Position numbers and translations under genes: made by a program | Notes under the pieces: generated by a model | The model's database searches: none | The model's input: the letters and a program-made list of their open reading frames with translations, nothing else | Told to the model about the DNA's origin: nothing | Source of the DNA: a bacterium | GTDB taxonomy: Bacteria > Pseudomonadota > Alphaproteobacteria > Rhizobiales > JAKIUO01 | Assembly: GCA_024228495.1 (NCBI GenBank) | Contig: JAAETJ010001012.1 | Span: 1-64,000 of the forward strand | DNA: 64,000 nucleotides | Reading direction: 5' to 3' | Shown: piece after piece, positions 8,456-16,717 of the stretch | Position numbering within the stretch: the stretch's first letter is position 1 | Layout of the letters: each line of letters opens with the position of its first letter

Positions 8456-9232
8456 ATGGCGGAATTTGACAATCAGGGATATGCGCAATCAGAAGCTGGT
8501 TCGCGCACTTCGTACGATGCGGGCCTGCGCGCCTATATGTTCAGTGTCTATAATTATATGGCCATTGGCATCGCCCTCACCGGCGTTATTGCCTATGCGT
8601 TTTTCAGCATGGCAACTACCCAGGACCCTTCATTGGCAGTGGCATCGTTGGGCAATGGCACCATGCTTACTGAACTTGGTCGCACAATTTATATCTCTCC
8701 CCTGAAATGGGTCTTGATGTTTGCACCACTTGGAATGGTCATGCTGTTCGCTGCCACCGCCCATAAAATGAGCCCTTCTATGGCTCAGATGGTCTTTTGG
8801 GGCTTTGCAGTGCTGATGGGAATGTCACTATCCTCCATCTTTATTCGCTATACTGGCACCTCAATCTCACGCGTGTTCTTTGTCACTGCGGCTTCTTTTG
8901 GGGCGCTTAGTCTTTATGGCTATACCACCAAGAAAAACCTGTCTGGCTGGGGCACCTTCTTGTTTATGGGCGTGATCGGCGTGATTATCGCTTCCATTGT
9001 TAACATCTGGCTGCAGAGCTCGGCTCTGCAATTTGCCGTTTCGACGATCGGTGTTCTGGTGTTTGCTGGCCTCACCGCCTACGACACACAGCGTATCCGC
9101 GAAACATACCAATATGTTGCTCATGATGCAGCTGCCGTCAAAAGCGCCGCCATCAACGGGGCTCTGTCGCTCTATCTGGACTTCATCAACATGTTCTTGA
9201 TGATGCTGTCATTATTCGGCGGCGACGAATAG
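8456..9232 (+). CDS. Bax inhibitor-1 / YccA-YbhL family membrane protein
   Basis: 258 residues with about seven hydrophobic segments. The N-terminus is polar (first 25 residues), then membrane spans near 30-55, 78-98, 105-128, 133-152, 160-180, 185-205 and 225-250. Characteristic motifs: FSVYNYMAIGIALTG, SPLKWVLMFAPL, TGTSISRVFFVTAASFGALSLYGYTTK and the C-terminal FAGLTAYDTQRI with ALSLYLDFINMFL. The family (TMBIM / BI-1) forms pH-sensitive Ca2+-leak channels in some bacteria; the alphaproteobacterial members are not well characterised. Single-gene unit with its own promoter (8341) and terminator (9253). Confidence 0.93.
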   Translation: MAEFDNQGYAQSEAGSRTSYDAGLRAYMFSVYNYMAIGIALTGVIAYAFFSMATTQDPSLAVASLGNGTMLTELGRTIYISPLKWVLMFAPLGMVMLFAATAHKMSPSMAQMVFWGFAVLMGMSLSSIFIRYTGTSISRVFFVTAASFGALSLYGYTTKKNLSGWGTFLFMGVIGVIIASIVNIWLQSSALQFAVSTIGVLVFAGLTAYDTQRIRETYQYVAHDAAAVKSAAINGALSLYLDFINMFLMMLSLFGGDE

Positions 9233-9252
9233 CACAAGTCACAAGTGATATA

Positions 9253-9294
9253 AAAAGAGCCCCGGTCAGTCATCTGGCCGGGGCTCTTTTGTTT
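9253..9294 (+). terminator. Rho-independent terminator after the ybhL-like gene
   Basis: A 13-bp perfect stem, AAAAGAGCCCCGG / CCGGGGCTCTTTT, with a 12-base loop and a following TTTTGTTT. It lies 20 bases after the stop codon. Confidence 0.9.
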
Positions 9295-9343
9295 GGGTGT
9301 TAGCTGTTAGGCGTGTCAAGCAACCGCCTATATCGCAAATCGG

Positions 9344-9718
9344 CTAGACCATTGCCAGGCGGGGTTTTGGTTCGAGGATCCGTAGCACCATCTCCAGATC
9401 GCGGCCACGCTTCAATATTTGGCCTCCCGGAGCGATCACACTATAAACGCCTTGACGTCGCGCCAATTTAGGATTTTTTTCGACCCGATAAAGCGGCACT
9501 TCGCTGGCATGGCGAAAGATCGAGAACACCGCCCGTTCCTTCAGCATATCGATCGCGTAGTCGCGCCATTCACCCGCCCCTACCTGCAGCCCATAGAGCC
9601 CCAGGATCAAGTCAAGCTCGGTCCGATTAAAGGAAACCACCTGCTCCTCATGTGAGCACCTGGTGCCGCTCACATGGCCGGTGCTCAGCTTTATTATTAT
9701 TGGGTCACCTTCGCTCAC
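9344..9718 (-). CDS. DUF2794 family protein
   Basis: 124 residues, cytoplasmic. The sequence VSFNRTELDLILGLYG, GEWRDYAIDMLKERAVFSIF, PLYRVEKNPKLARRQGVYSV and GGQILKRGRDLEMVLRIL follows the DUF2794 pattern known from alphaproteobacteria, where it is a conserved single-domain protein without assigned function. Full length for the family. It stands alone on the minus strand, tail-to-tail with the ybhL-like gene. Confidence 0.88.
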   Translation of the reverse strand: MSEGDPIIIKLSTGHVSGTRCSHEEQVVSFNRTELDLILGLYGLQVGAGEWRDYAIDMLKERAVFSIFRHASEVPLYRVEKNPKLARRQGVYSVIAPGGQILKRGRDLEMVLRILEPKPRLAMV

Positions 9719-9875
9719 AACGCCTCCTGCTGAATTGCAATACTCTACCTGTAAGAGTGCGCCCCAATGATCCGCGGGTCAAGCGCACAAGCTCTAAGGG
9801 CCGCTTCTCAATTGGGTAAATATTAACAAGGCCGTAAAACCTACGCGAAATCATCACGAAACTGCCCTATTAAAG
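9719..9875. other. Intergenic, presumed promoter region
   Basis: Lies between the DUF2794 gene (minus) and the candidate structured RNA (plus). TATTAA at 9868-9873 is a possible -10 box for the RNA, but no good -35 box was found at the right distance. No open frame of interest. Confidence 0.35.
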
Positions 9876-10090
9876 TCTTTAGGGAGCCGCAATGTAATGA
9901 TCTCTTGATGATGTTGCAGATGTTCGGCTTCCGGGACTAAAGACGATTTTGGAAAATAGCCCCCAAGCCCCTTTCCAAGGCCTGACCTGGAAGTCGAACC
10001 GCAACAGATCTTTTAAAGAGCGCTCCACTCCCTTTTTGTGATCCCGATGTAGAGTTACTCAAGCTGGCGTCCCCAACGCCAGCTTTTGTG
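9876..10090 (+). ncRNA. Candidate structured small RNA
   Basis: Non-coding stretch that folds locally and ends in a terminator-like hairpin. TCTTTAG (9876-9882) pairs with CTAAAGA (9937-9943), and inside it AGCCG (9885-9889) pairs with CGGCT (9925-9929), with GCAA/TTGC further in. A C- and A-rich single-stranded part follows (9955-10050), then the hairpin at 10061-10085 followed by TTTTGTGTT. This arrangement suggests an independent transcript of about 210 bases or a long leader that terminates before htpG. It does not match the 4.5S, 6S, RNase P or tmRNA features I know. A ten-codon frame, 9908-9940, sits inside the first stem-loop. Confidence 0.4.
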
Positions 10091-10092
10091 TT
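10061..10092 (+). terminator. Intrinsic terminator hairpin upstream of htpG
   Basis: AAGCTGGCGT / ACGCCAGCTT form a perfect 10-bp stem with a five-base loop, followed by TTGTGTT (the last bases of the arm add to a TTTTGTGTT tract). No coding gene precedes it on the plus strand, so it probably ends the RNA candidate at 9876. Confidence 0.7.
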
Positions 10093-10375
10093 ATTAGGGC
10101 AACGGTCTGGTAAATCGCGCCCAATATTACAAACTGGTAAGTATTACCACAGTCTCGCCCTATTTTTTCCGCCGTTCCGCCCCATTCCATTGCCAAAAAA
10201 CAGATGTTGCCTGGCTCGGTTTATCCTACAGGTTTCGGATTTAAAGCCCCCCAGCCCCTCCGAACCATCAAGATGAACCGGGCCTTCAACGCTCCCCCCC
10301 TTTTTCATTGTGATTTGCTCTCAACTCACCTAAAACCTTGTGAAATATTTTATTGAACAAGGGAATTGAACGGCC
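10091..10375. other. Leader / promoter region of htpG
   Basis: Pyrimidine-rich with runs of C (10290-10310). An inverted pair, CCTTGT / ACAAGG, lies at about 10337-10363 immediately before the htpG start, around AT-rich DNA. It could be an operator or part of a sigma-32-type promoter. No open frame is credible. Confidence 0.35.
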
Positions 10376-12358
10376 ATGACATCATCAGACGAACAGAGCG
10401 AAACAAACAACGAAACAATCAATGAAACATCTTATGAGTTTCAAGCCGAAGTCGCGCGACTACTGGAGCTGATGGTGCATTCGGTCTATTCCGAACGCGA
10501 GGTGTTTTTGCGCGAGTTGATCAGCAATAGTGCCGATGCCCTCGATAAATTGCGCTATAAAGCGCTCACCGATGAAACCATGATGCCCGATGATCTTAAA
10601 CTGGCCATCACACTTGTTGCCGACAAGGAGACCAAGACGCTCACCATCATCGATAATGGCATCGGTATGAGCAAGTCTGAACTGGTGGAAAATCTTGGCA
10701 CCATCGCGCGCTCTGGTACCAAGGCCTTCATTGATCAAATCAAGCAAGGTGATGACAGCAATAAGGCAAGCCCTGACCTCATCGGTCAGTTTGGCGTTGG
10801 CTTCTATGCCGCTTTCATGGTGGCTGACCGCGTTGATGTTATTTCCAGGAGAGCTGGATCAGATGAAAGCTTTCAGTGGACCTCGGATGGGAAAGGGATG
10901 TTTGACATCACCGCCCTTGAACAAGAACAAGCTTTTGGCACCAGCATCACCCTACATTTGAAGGACGATGCTGTGGAATTTCTTGAAGAAAGCGAAATCC
11001 AGCGCATCGTGCATACCTATTCTGATCACATTTCCTTCCCTATCTTCCTCAAAGGCGAGGAAAAGGCACCGACGGATAATGATGAGAAGAGCGAGACGGA
11101 GGATGCACAGCAACAGCTCAACGCCGCCAATGCTCTTTGGACCCGCTCCAAAAACGACATTACCCCTGAGCAGTACAAAGAATTTTATCACCATACGGCC
11201 AGCGCCTTTGATGATCCGGCCTTGACCATTCACTACACCGCCGAGGGGCGCCAGCTTTATACCAGCTTGTTATTCGTGCCCTCCATGCCGCCTTTTGATC
11301 TTTATGACGCCCAGCGCAGCGCCCATATCAAACTGTTTGTAAAACGCATTTTCATTACCGATGATGCCGAAATCCTACCCCCTTATCTGCGCTTTGTGCG
11401 CGGCATCGTCGATAGCGAAGACATCCCCCTCAACTTGTCGCGCGAAATGCTGCAAAATAATCCGCTGCTCGCATCCATCCGCAAAGCAGTGACTAACAAA
11501 GTATTGTCTGAGCTGACCAAGCTGGCCGACAATGAAGCGGAAAAATATTTGCAGGTCTGGGAGCATTTTGGGGCCGTCATGAAAGAAGGCCTCTATGAGG
11601 ACGTCGAGCGCCGCGACACGCTTTACAAACTGACGCGCTTCAAATCGACCCTTAACGAACTCGACACCAGGGTTGAGAGCGACAAGTCCGATGACACTGG
11701 TTGGCGCTCCCTTGACGACTATATCAAAGACATGCCCGAAGGCCAGACCGCCATCTATTATCTGGCGGGCGACAATATGGATCAGTTGAAAGCCAGCCCG
11801 CAGCTTGAAGGATATATGGCCCGCGGCCTTGAGGTATTATTGCTTGCCGATCCGGTCGACAGCTTCTGGGTGTCAACCGCGGCCGGGTTTGAGGGCAAAC
11901 CCTTCACCTCGATTACACAAGGGTCTGCAGCTCTTGATGACTTGCCCGTACAAGAGGGTGACGAAACTGAAAAATCTGATGATAGTGATAGCGACGCTCT
12001 GCTAGATCGCATGAAAACGGCGCTCGTAGAAGATGTCGCCGATGTGCAAAAATCATCCCGCCTTGTCGCCAGCCCCGCCTGCCTGATCGCCTCGGCGCAA
12101 GCTCCCGACCGGCAGCTGGAAAAAATGCTGGCCCAGCAAAAAGGCGGTTCCATACCAAGCGTCAAACCAATCCTTGAGATCAATGCCTCGCACGCGATGG
12201 TCAAAGCGCTCAACAGCGCCATTATTGATAATAAGGAAAAGCGTTTTAGCGACCTTGCCTTTTTGCTGCTTGATGAGGCTCGTATTCTGGAAGGCAATGC
12301 ACCAAAAGATCCTGCGAAATTTACGGAGCGTTTGAACAGGCTGTTGCTGGAGGGGTAG
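10376..12358 (+). CDS. htpG: Chaperone protein HtpG (Hsp90)
   Basis: Bacterial Hsp90, an ATP-dependent chaperone working with DnaK/GrpE on unfolded clients in the cytoplasm. 660 residues, somewhat longer than the E. coli protein (624). The GHKL ATPase domain shows ELISNSADALDKLR (47-60), DNGIGM (93-98), LGTIARSGT (107-115) and GQFGVGFYAAFMVADRV. The middle domain carries LYTSLLFVPSMPPFDLYD and YLRFVRGIVDSEDIPLNLSREMLQ. The C-terminal dimerisation domain is complete, without the eukaryotic MEEVD tail. An acidic Asp/Ser-rich insertion (EGDETEKSDDSDSD) lies between middle and C-terminal domains. The upstream CTTGTGA element near 10338 may belong to a heat-shock promoter, but this is weak. Confidence 0.97.
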   Translation: MTSSDEQSETNNETINETSYEFQAEVARLLELMVHSVYSEREVFLRELISNSADALDKLRYKALTDETMMPDDLKLAITLVADKETKTLTIIDNGIGMSKSELVENLGTIARSGTKAFIDQIKQGDDSNKASPDLIGQFGVGFYAAFMVADRVDVISRRAGSDESFQWTSDGKGMFDITALEQEQAFGTSITLHLKDDAVEFLEESEIQRIVHTYSDHISFPIFLKGEEKAPTDNDEKSETEDAQQQLNAANALWTRSKNDITPEQYKEFYHHTASAFDDPALTIHYTAEGRQLYTSLLFVPSMPPFDLYDAQRSAHIKLFVKRIFITDDAEILPPYLRFVRGIVDSEDIPLNLSREMLQNNPLLASIRKAVTNKVLSELTKLADNEAEKYLQVWEHFGAVMKEGLYEDVERRDTLYKLTRFKSTLNELDTRVESDKSDDTGWRSLDDYIKDMPEGQTAIYYLAGDNMDQLKASPQLEGYMARGLEVLLLADPVDSFWVSTAAGFEGKPFTSITQGSAALDDLPVQEGDETEKSDDSDSDALLDRMKTALVEDVADVQKSSRLVASPACLIASAQAPDRQLEKMLAQQKGGSIPSVKPILEINASHAMVKALNSAIIDNKEKRFSDLAFLLLDEARILEGNAPKDPAKFTERLNRLLLEG

Positions 12359-12512
12359 ACAAAATCTCCTGCGCGGTGAGCAGAAAAGGGCTAACCCCTT
12401 TCAACCCCGTTTTAAGTGATGGGGATTGGGGACAAGTCCCCAACACTATCCGTGAGGATTTTTCCTAATCGCAATGAGTGCAAGGTTGCGATTAAGTGTT
12501 AGGAATTCTGGT

Positions 12513-13355
12513 ATGAGGTTTTTGATAAAGGGGTTTTTTCTAACCGCTGTGCTTGTCATGGGCGCAACTATTGCGCTGCCATTGCTACCCGGTGGTCAGC
12601 ATTTTCTTGATCGTGTTGAGCGCAAGGCCCGCATGGGATTGCATCAGGTGTTTTATCGTTGGAACAGACCCCTGCCTACAACCCCTCGCTTGAAAAAACT
12701 AAAAGCACGATTGAACTATCAGGGGCTCGAACTTGGCGCACCGATCTTCATGCGCATTTTCAAAAAAGAAGCCAGGCTGGAAATCTGGATCAAGGATAAA
12801 AAAAGCTTCAAGCGGTTTGCCAGCTATCCGATCTGCTATTATTCGGGGCGCCTTGGTCCCAAACAAAAACAAGGCGACCGGCAAGCGCCCGAAGGCTTTT
12901 ATAGCGTCTCCAAGCACCAGCTCAATCCCAATTCGCGCTGGCATCGCTCCTTCAATCTTGGCTATCCCAATCTGTTTGATCGCTCGCACAAACGCACCGG
13001 CAATTATTTGATGGTGCATGGTGGCTGCTCGTCAATTGGATGCTATGCCATGACCAATGATGTCATTGACGAAATCTGGACCATCATCACGCAAGCCCTC
13101 AGGCACAGCCAGCCGCGCTTTGCAGTGCATGTCTATCCGTTCAAAATGAGCCAGCACAATATGAAGCGTTATCGCAAAAACAAATGGCATTCGTTCTGGA
13201 AAGACTTGCAAAAAGGCTATGATCTGTTCGAGCAGACCAAAGTGCCTCCCAAAGTCAGCGTCTGCAAGGGCCGCTATCAAACAAGCCCGGGGCGCAAGGG
13301 ATCAACTGGCAACGCCGCCCTTCGCAAACAATGTGTGCGAGAAGTAAGGCTATAA
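12513..13355 (+). CDS. YafK-family L,D-transpeptidase-like murein enzyme
   Basis: About 280 residues from the ATG at 12513 (preceded by AGGAA); an upstream ATG at 12474 is less well placed. The N-terminus is a hydrophobic signal or anchor (FLIKGFFLTAVLVMGATIAL), so the enzyme faces the periplasm. The YkuD-fold catalytic domain of the YafK subfamily follows: PIFMRIFKKEARLEIWI, GRLGPKQKQGDRQAPEGFY, SFNLGYPNLFDRSH, and the active site HGGCSSIGCYAMTN with catalytic Cys and His. E. coli YafK (DpaA) cuts the peptidoglycan-Lpp bond. The substrate here is unknown. A second, larger paralogue lies at 29188-31026. A GC-rich hairpin TTGGGGA / TCCCCAA (12426-12443) lies upstream. Confidence 0.88.
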   Translation: MRFLIKGFFLTAVLVMGATIALPLLPGGQHFLDRVERKARMGLHQVFYRWNRPLPTTPRLKKLKARLNYQGLELGAPIFMRIFKKEARLEIWIKDKKSFKRFASYPICYYSGRLGPKQKQGDRQAPEGFYSVSKHQLNPNSRWHRSFNLGYPNLFDRSHKRTGNYLMVHGGCSSIGCYAMTNDVIDEIWTIITQALRHSQPRFAVHVYPFKMSQHNMKRYRKNKWHSFWKDLQKGYDLFEQTKVPPKVSVCKGRYQTSPGRKGSTGNAALRKQCVREVRL

Positions 13356-13558
13356 AGACATACCACTGAATATTGAAAACGATTTCAAAGTTAAATATAC
13401 GATAGCACCGGCTCCTTGAAACATTGATGATATCAATCCATAACAGACCCACTTCGGATACAATTTCACTGGCATTATTTGGACGAATTGTCCTACATAT
13501 CTTCAGCATCTTACGTTCAATACGTCTGGCAGCTGAACGCCCTGCGTCAAAAGCCTCC

Positions 13559-14287
13559 CTACCCCACAGCAAGACCTTGCAGATCCGTCAACTCCTTGAC
13601 GCCCTTTTTGGCGAGCACCATCAACTTACCGAAATCATCTTCGGAAAACGGTTCAGCTTCGGCGGTACCTTGAATTTCGACGATGCCGCCTTTGCCGGTC
13701 ATGACGAAATTTGTGTCGGCTTCCGCGTTACTGTCTTCGGGGTAATCGAGATCAAGCACGGCTTCGCCCTTGTAGATGCCGCATGAAACGGCAGCTACAC
13801 TGTCGCGCAACACGTCGGACACCTGTTTATCGCCAAACATGTCGCGAGCGGCCATCCAGTGCAGAGCATCATTGAGCGCTACCCAGGCGCCGGTGATGGA
13901 TGCACATCTGGTGCCGCCATCAGCCTGCAAGACATCGCAATCCACCATGATCATGCGTTCGCCAAGGACTTTCATATCGACCACGGCGCGCAAGGAGCGG
14001 CCAACGAGACGGGTGATTTCCTGGGTACGACCTCCGACCTTGCCCATTGTGCTTTCGCGGCGCATGCGCTCAGATGTGGAGCGTGGCAGCATGGAATATT
14101 CAGCCGATACCCAGCCCTTGCCGCGACCCTTCAGCCACGGCGGCACGCGCTCTTCAACGCTGGCCATACACAAAACATGGGTATTGCCGCATTTTGTCAG
14201 GCACGAACCCTCGGCATGCATGGAGACACCGCGCTCGAAACTAACGGGGCGCATTTCATCATTTTGGCGTTTGCTTGGTCTATTCAA
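13559..14287 (-). CDS. rph: Ribonuclease PH
   Basis: Phosphorolytic 3'-5' exoribonuclease that trims tRNA 3' ends. From a TTG start at 14287 the protein is 242 residues, the normal size, and begins [19 protein letters not shown] like family members. The TTG has GAGGG upstream. The ATG-initiated frame further upstream (14380) would add 31 unrelated residues. Family motifs: [73 protein letters not shown] and [19 protein letters not shown]. It is divergent from hrcA, a common alphaproteobacterial arrangement. Confidence 0.95.
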   Translation of the reverse strand: MNRPSKRQNDEMRPVSFERGVSMHAEGSCLTKCGNTHVLCMASVEERVPPWLKGRGKGWVSAEYSMLPRSTSERMRRESTMGKVGGRTQEITRLVGRSLRAVVDMKVLGERMIMVDCDVLQADGGTRCASITGAWVALNDALHWMAARDMFGDKQVSDVLRDSVAAVSCGIYKGEAVLDLDYPEDSNAEADTNFVMTGKGGIVEIQGTAEAEPFSEDDFGKLMVLAKKGVKELTDLQGLAVG

Positions 14288-14411
14288 CTTTAAATTTCCC
14301 TCTATAAGGTTTATGTATGCATTGGTCGGCACCATAATCGCGGCTGTCGTGAAAAGTCCATTCATTTGACGCTTTTTCATGCAATCTGATAGGAATGCTC
14401 AAAAATAAACA

Positions 14412-15479
14412 ATGAGGCCCCCCATCAAGAGACTTGAAGATATTGACGAACGATCACGGGAGATTTTCCGACAGGTTGTGGAGGCCTATCTGGAAACCGG
14501 CGAACCCGTGGGTTCGCGACTGATTTCTCGGGCGCTGCCCATGCAGCTGTCTCCGGCATCTGTACGCAATGTCATGACGGATCTGGAAGAGATCGGCTTG
14601 ATCTTTGCCCCGCACACCTCAGCCGGACGCATGCCGACCCAAACAGGCCTGCGCATGTTTGTGGATGGTCTGTTAGAAGTCGGCAATATCTCGCAGACTG
14701 AACGCAATCAAATCAAGAAGCAGATCGGACCGGGGGAAGGGGAAAGCGAGCGGTTGATGGAAGATGTTTTATCTGAAGCATCCGAGCTGCTGTCCGGCCT
14801 TTCGCAATGTGCTGGATTGGTGCTGGCCGACAAAAAAATGGCCCAAATCCGCCATATTGAATTTGTGCCGCTGGAGCCGACCAAAGCGCTGGTGGTACTG
14901 GTTGGAGAAGATGGTGAAGTGGAAAATCGGGTCATTGATTTGCCTAATGGGTTGCCACCCGCCAGCCTCATCAAGGCCAGTAATTTTCTCAATGCCCATA
15001 TAAAAGGGCGCTCAATCATGGAGTCACGCGCCGATTTACAAGTCGAGCTTAAAGCGGCTGGAGCAGAATTGGATTTACTGACGGCGCGCGTTGTGGAATC
15101 CGGGATCGCCGTATGGTCGGGAGGCAATGCGGATGCAAAAAGCCTTATTGTACGCGGCCGCTCGCACCTCATCCGCGACCTCAATGCCGATAAGGATCTC
15201 ACCCGTATTCAGCAATTATTTGATGATATGGAGAGTAAAAAAGACCTTATTGAAATCCTCCAATCTGCGGAAGATGGGTCGGGTGTGCGGATTTTTATCG
15301 GTTCGGAAAATAAAAGATTTTCTTTATCGGGATCTTCGATTATTGTATCGCCCTTCAAGGATAAACAAAAAAAGGTCATTGGCGTGCTCGGCGTAATCGG
15401 TCCAACCAGATTGAATTATGCGCGTATTATTCCTGTCGTCGATTATACAGCCCGCCTGATGGGCCGATTGCTGACTTGA
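14412..15479 (+). CDS. hrcA: Heat-inducible transcription repressor HrcA
   Basis: 355 residues, normal for HrcA. The winged-helix DNA-binding N-terminus has IFRQVVEAYLETGEPVGSR and SPASVRNVMTDLEEIGLI followed by PHTSAGRMPT. The GAF-like middle and the insertion domain follow, with the C-terminal PVVDYTARLMGRLL. HrcA normally binds CIRCE inverted repeats upstream of groESL or hrcA-grpE. No TTAGCACTC-N9-GAGTGCTAA element was seen between rph and hrcA, so its target is probably elsewhere. grpE follows 72 bases later on the same strand. Confidence 0.96.
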   Translation: MRPPIKRLEDIDERSREIFRQVVEAYLETGEPVGSRLISRALPMQLSPASVRNVMTDLEEIGLIFAPHTSAGRMPTQTGLRMFVDGLLEVGNISQTERNQIKKQIGPGEGESERLMEDVLSEASELLSGLSQCAGLVLADKKMAQIRHIEFVPLEPTKALVVLVGEDGEVENRVIDLPNGLPPASLIKASNFLNAHIKGRSIMESRADLQVELKAAGAELDLLTARVVESGIAVWSGGNADAKSLIVRGRSHLIRDLNADKDLTRIQQLFDDMESKKDLIEILQSAEDGSGVRIFIGSENKRFSLSGSSIIVSPFKDKQKKVIGVLGVIGPTRLNYARIIPVVDYTARLMGRLLT

Positions 15480-15551
15480 TTTCACCAGACCTTTTTCGTA
15501 TCCGGCAGAACAATTAGTGTAAAATTCATCATCACGGAGCCATCAAGCTTA

Positions 15552-16247
15552 ATGACAAACGACAAAAAACAAGACGCCCCGAAATCGGCTGATGTGCCAG
15601 CGCAAAACGATGAAGTCGAAATTCTCATCGATGAGGATGGTGAGCTTTTGCCCGGGCCCATGGAACTGCTGGAAATCGAGATCGCCGATCTTAAAGATCG
15701 CTATTTGCGCCAGGCCGCGGACATGGAAAACCTGCGTAAACGCACAGAACGCGAGCGTACTGATATCAAAAAATATGCAGTGAGCGAATTTGCTCGCGAT
15801 ATTTTACCACTTTCCGACAATTTCCAGCGCGCTATTGATGCGGTGCCAGCAGGTGCTGCCGCACAGGACGAGGCGCTCAAAAGCTTTCTTGATGGCGTTA
15901 AAATGAACGAACGCGAACTGCAAAAAGTGCTGGAGCGCCACGGGGTCACACAATTGGATCCCAAGGGTGAAAAATTCGACCCCAATCAGCATCAAGCGGT
16001 GCAGCAGATCGAGAATACCGAGCTGCCCAACAATACCGTCGTTGAGGTATTTCAAGTCGGCTATGTGATCGCCGAACGGGTTTTGCGCCCGGCTGTTGTT
16101 TCCGTCGCCAAGGGTGGTACCAAAGCGGTCAGCACTCACAAGGAACCACCATTTAGCATGCCAGGTACTGACGCAGAACCTGATACACAAAAAACCGACA
16201 GCGAAGATGGCGACGAACTTGGATCAAACGTCGATAAAAGCGCTTGA
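15552..16247 (+). CDS. grpE: Nucleotide exchange factor GrpE
   Basis: Cochaperone that releases ADP from DnaK. 231 residues. An acidic, disordered N-terminus (about 35 residues) leads into the long dimerising helix (ADLKDRYLRQAADMENLRKRTERER), then a four-helix bundle and the beta domain with GVTQLDPKGEKFDPNQHQAV and VVEVFQVGYVIAERVLRPAVVSVAKG. The C-terminal tail after about residue 190 is longer than usual, polar and acidic (TDSEDGDELGSN). Downstream of hrcA, probably cotranscribed. Confidence 0.97.
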   Translation: MTNDKKQDAPKSADVPAQNDEVEILIDEDGELLPGPMELLEIEIADLKDRYLRQAADMENLRKRTERERTDIKKYAVSEFARDILPLSDNFQRAIDAVPAGAAAQDEALKSFLDGVKMNERELQKVLERHGVTQLDPKGEKFDPNQHQAVQQIENTELPNNTVVEVFQVGYVIAERVLRPAVVSVAKGGTKAVSTHKEPPFSMPGTDAEPDTQKTDSEDGDELGSNVDKSA

Positions 16248-16303
16248 TCAAGCGGCATTTACGCCAACAAGTGATACAAAGTTTGAAGAAAGAACGGTTG
16301 AAT

Positions 16304-16684
16304 ATGAGTGGAAATGAAAAAGAGTATATCGTCGCATTTGACGATAGCAGTGCTTATTGTACACGCCCGGACGCCAGCACCGAGCACGTCAACTGGAACG
16401 ATATAGTCAAGGTGACGATCGAGGCCACCGGTGGCGAAAACGAGGAAGCGCCCGCCCATGTCTGGATTATATGGGGCCGCGAAAACGCATCGGGCTGCGT
16501 TTATCCAGGCGGTGCCACCGGTGCGGAACTGATGCTTTTGGAGCTTAGAAACCGCTTGGACAAATTCGATGTGGGCGCCGTTGGTGAAGCCATGAAATCA
16601 GACAAAAACCAAACCTGGCTGTTATGGCAAGAACCTGACACTGGCACCAACATACCAGAAGATGAAGACCGCGTCGTCAACTAG
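16304..16684 (+). CDS. Conserved hypothetical acidic protein
   Basis: 126 residues from the ATG at 16304, soluble and acidic. The sequence has YCTRPDASTEHVNWNDIVKV, HVWIIWGRENASGCVYPGGATG and LLELRNRLDKFDVGAVGEAM, which resembles a small family of conserved hypothetical proteins seen in proteobacteria next to immunity-like genes. I cannot give it a function. The frame is open to 16244, overlapping the grpE end, but that start would add 20 residues without support. ggt follows within 40 bases, so it may be in one transcript with hrcA-grpE. Confidence 0.65.
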   Translation: MSGNEKEYIVAFDDSSAYCTRPDASTEHVNWNDIVKVTIEATGGENEEAPAHVWIIWGRENASGCVYPGGATGAELMLLELRNRLDKFDVGAVGEAMKSDKNQTWLLWQEPDTGTNIPEDEDRVVN

Positions 16685-16717
16685 GCGGCATATACAGCCA
16701 AATTGAAAGAACCGGTC

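Noticed and set aside
9876-10090. Known RNA such as 6S, 4.5S, RNase P RNA or a tmRNA piece
   Set aside because: The hallmark sequences of these RNAs (for example GAGGAAAGTCCGGGC of RNase P, the CAGGTCCGGAAGGAAGCAG loop of 4.5S) are absent.
14288-14411. CIRCE element expected between rph and hrcA
   Set aside because: No TTAGCACTC / GAGTGCTAA pair with nine-base spacing is present.
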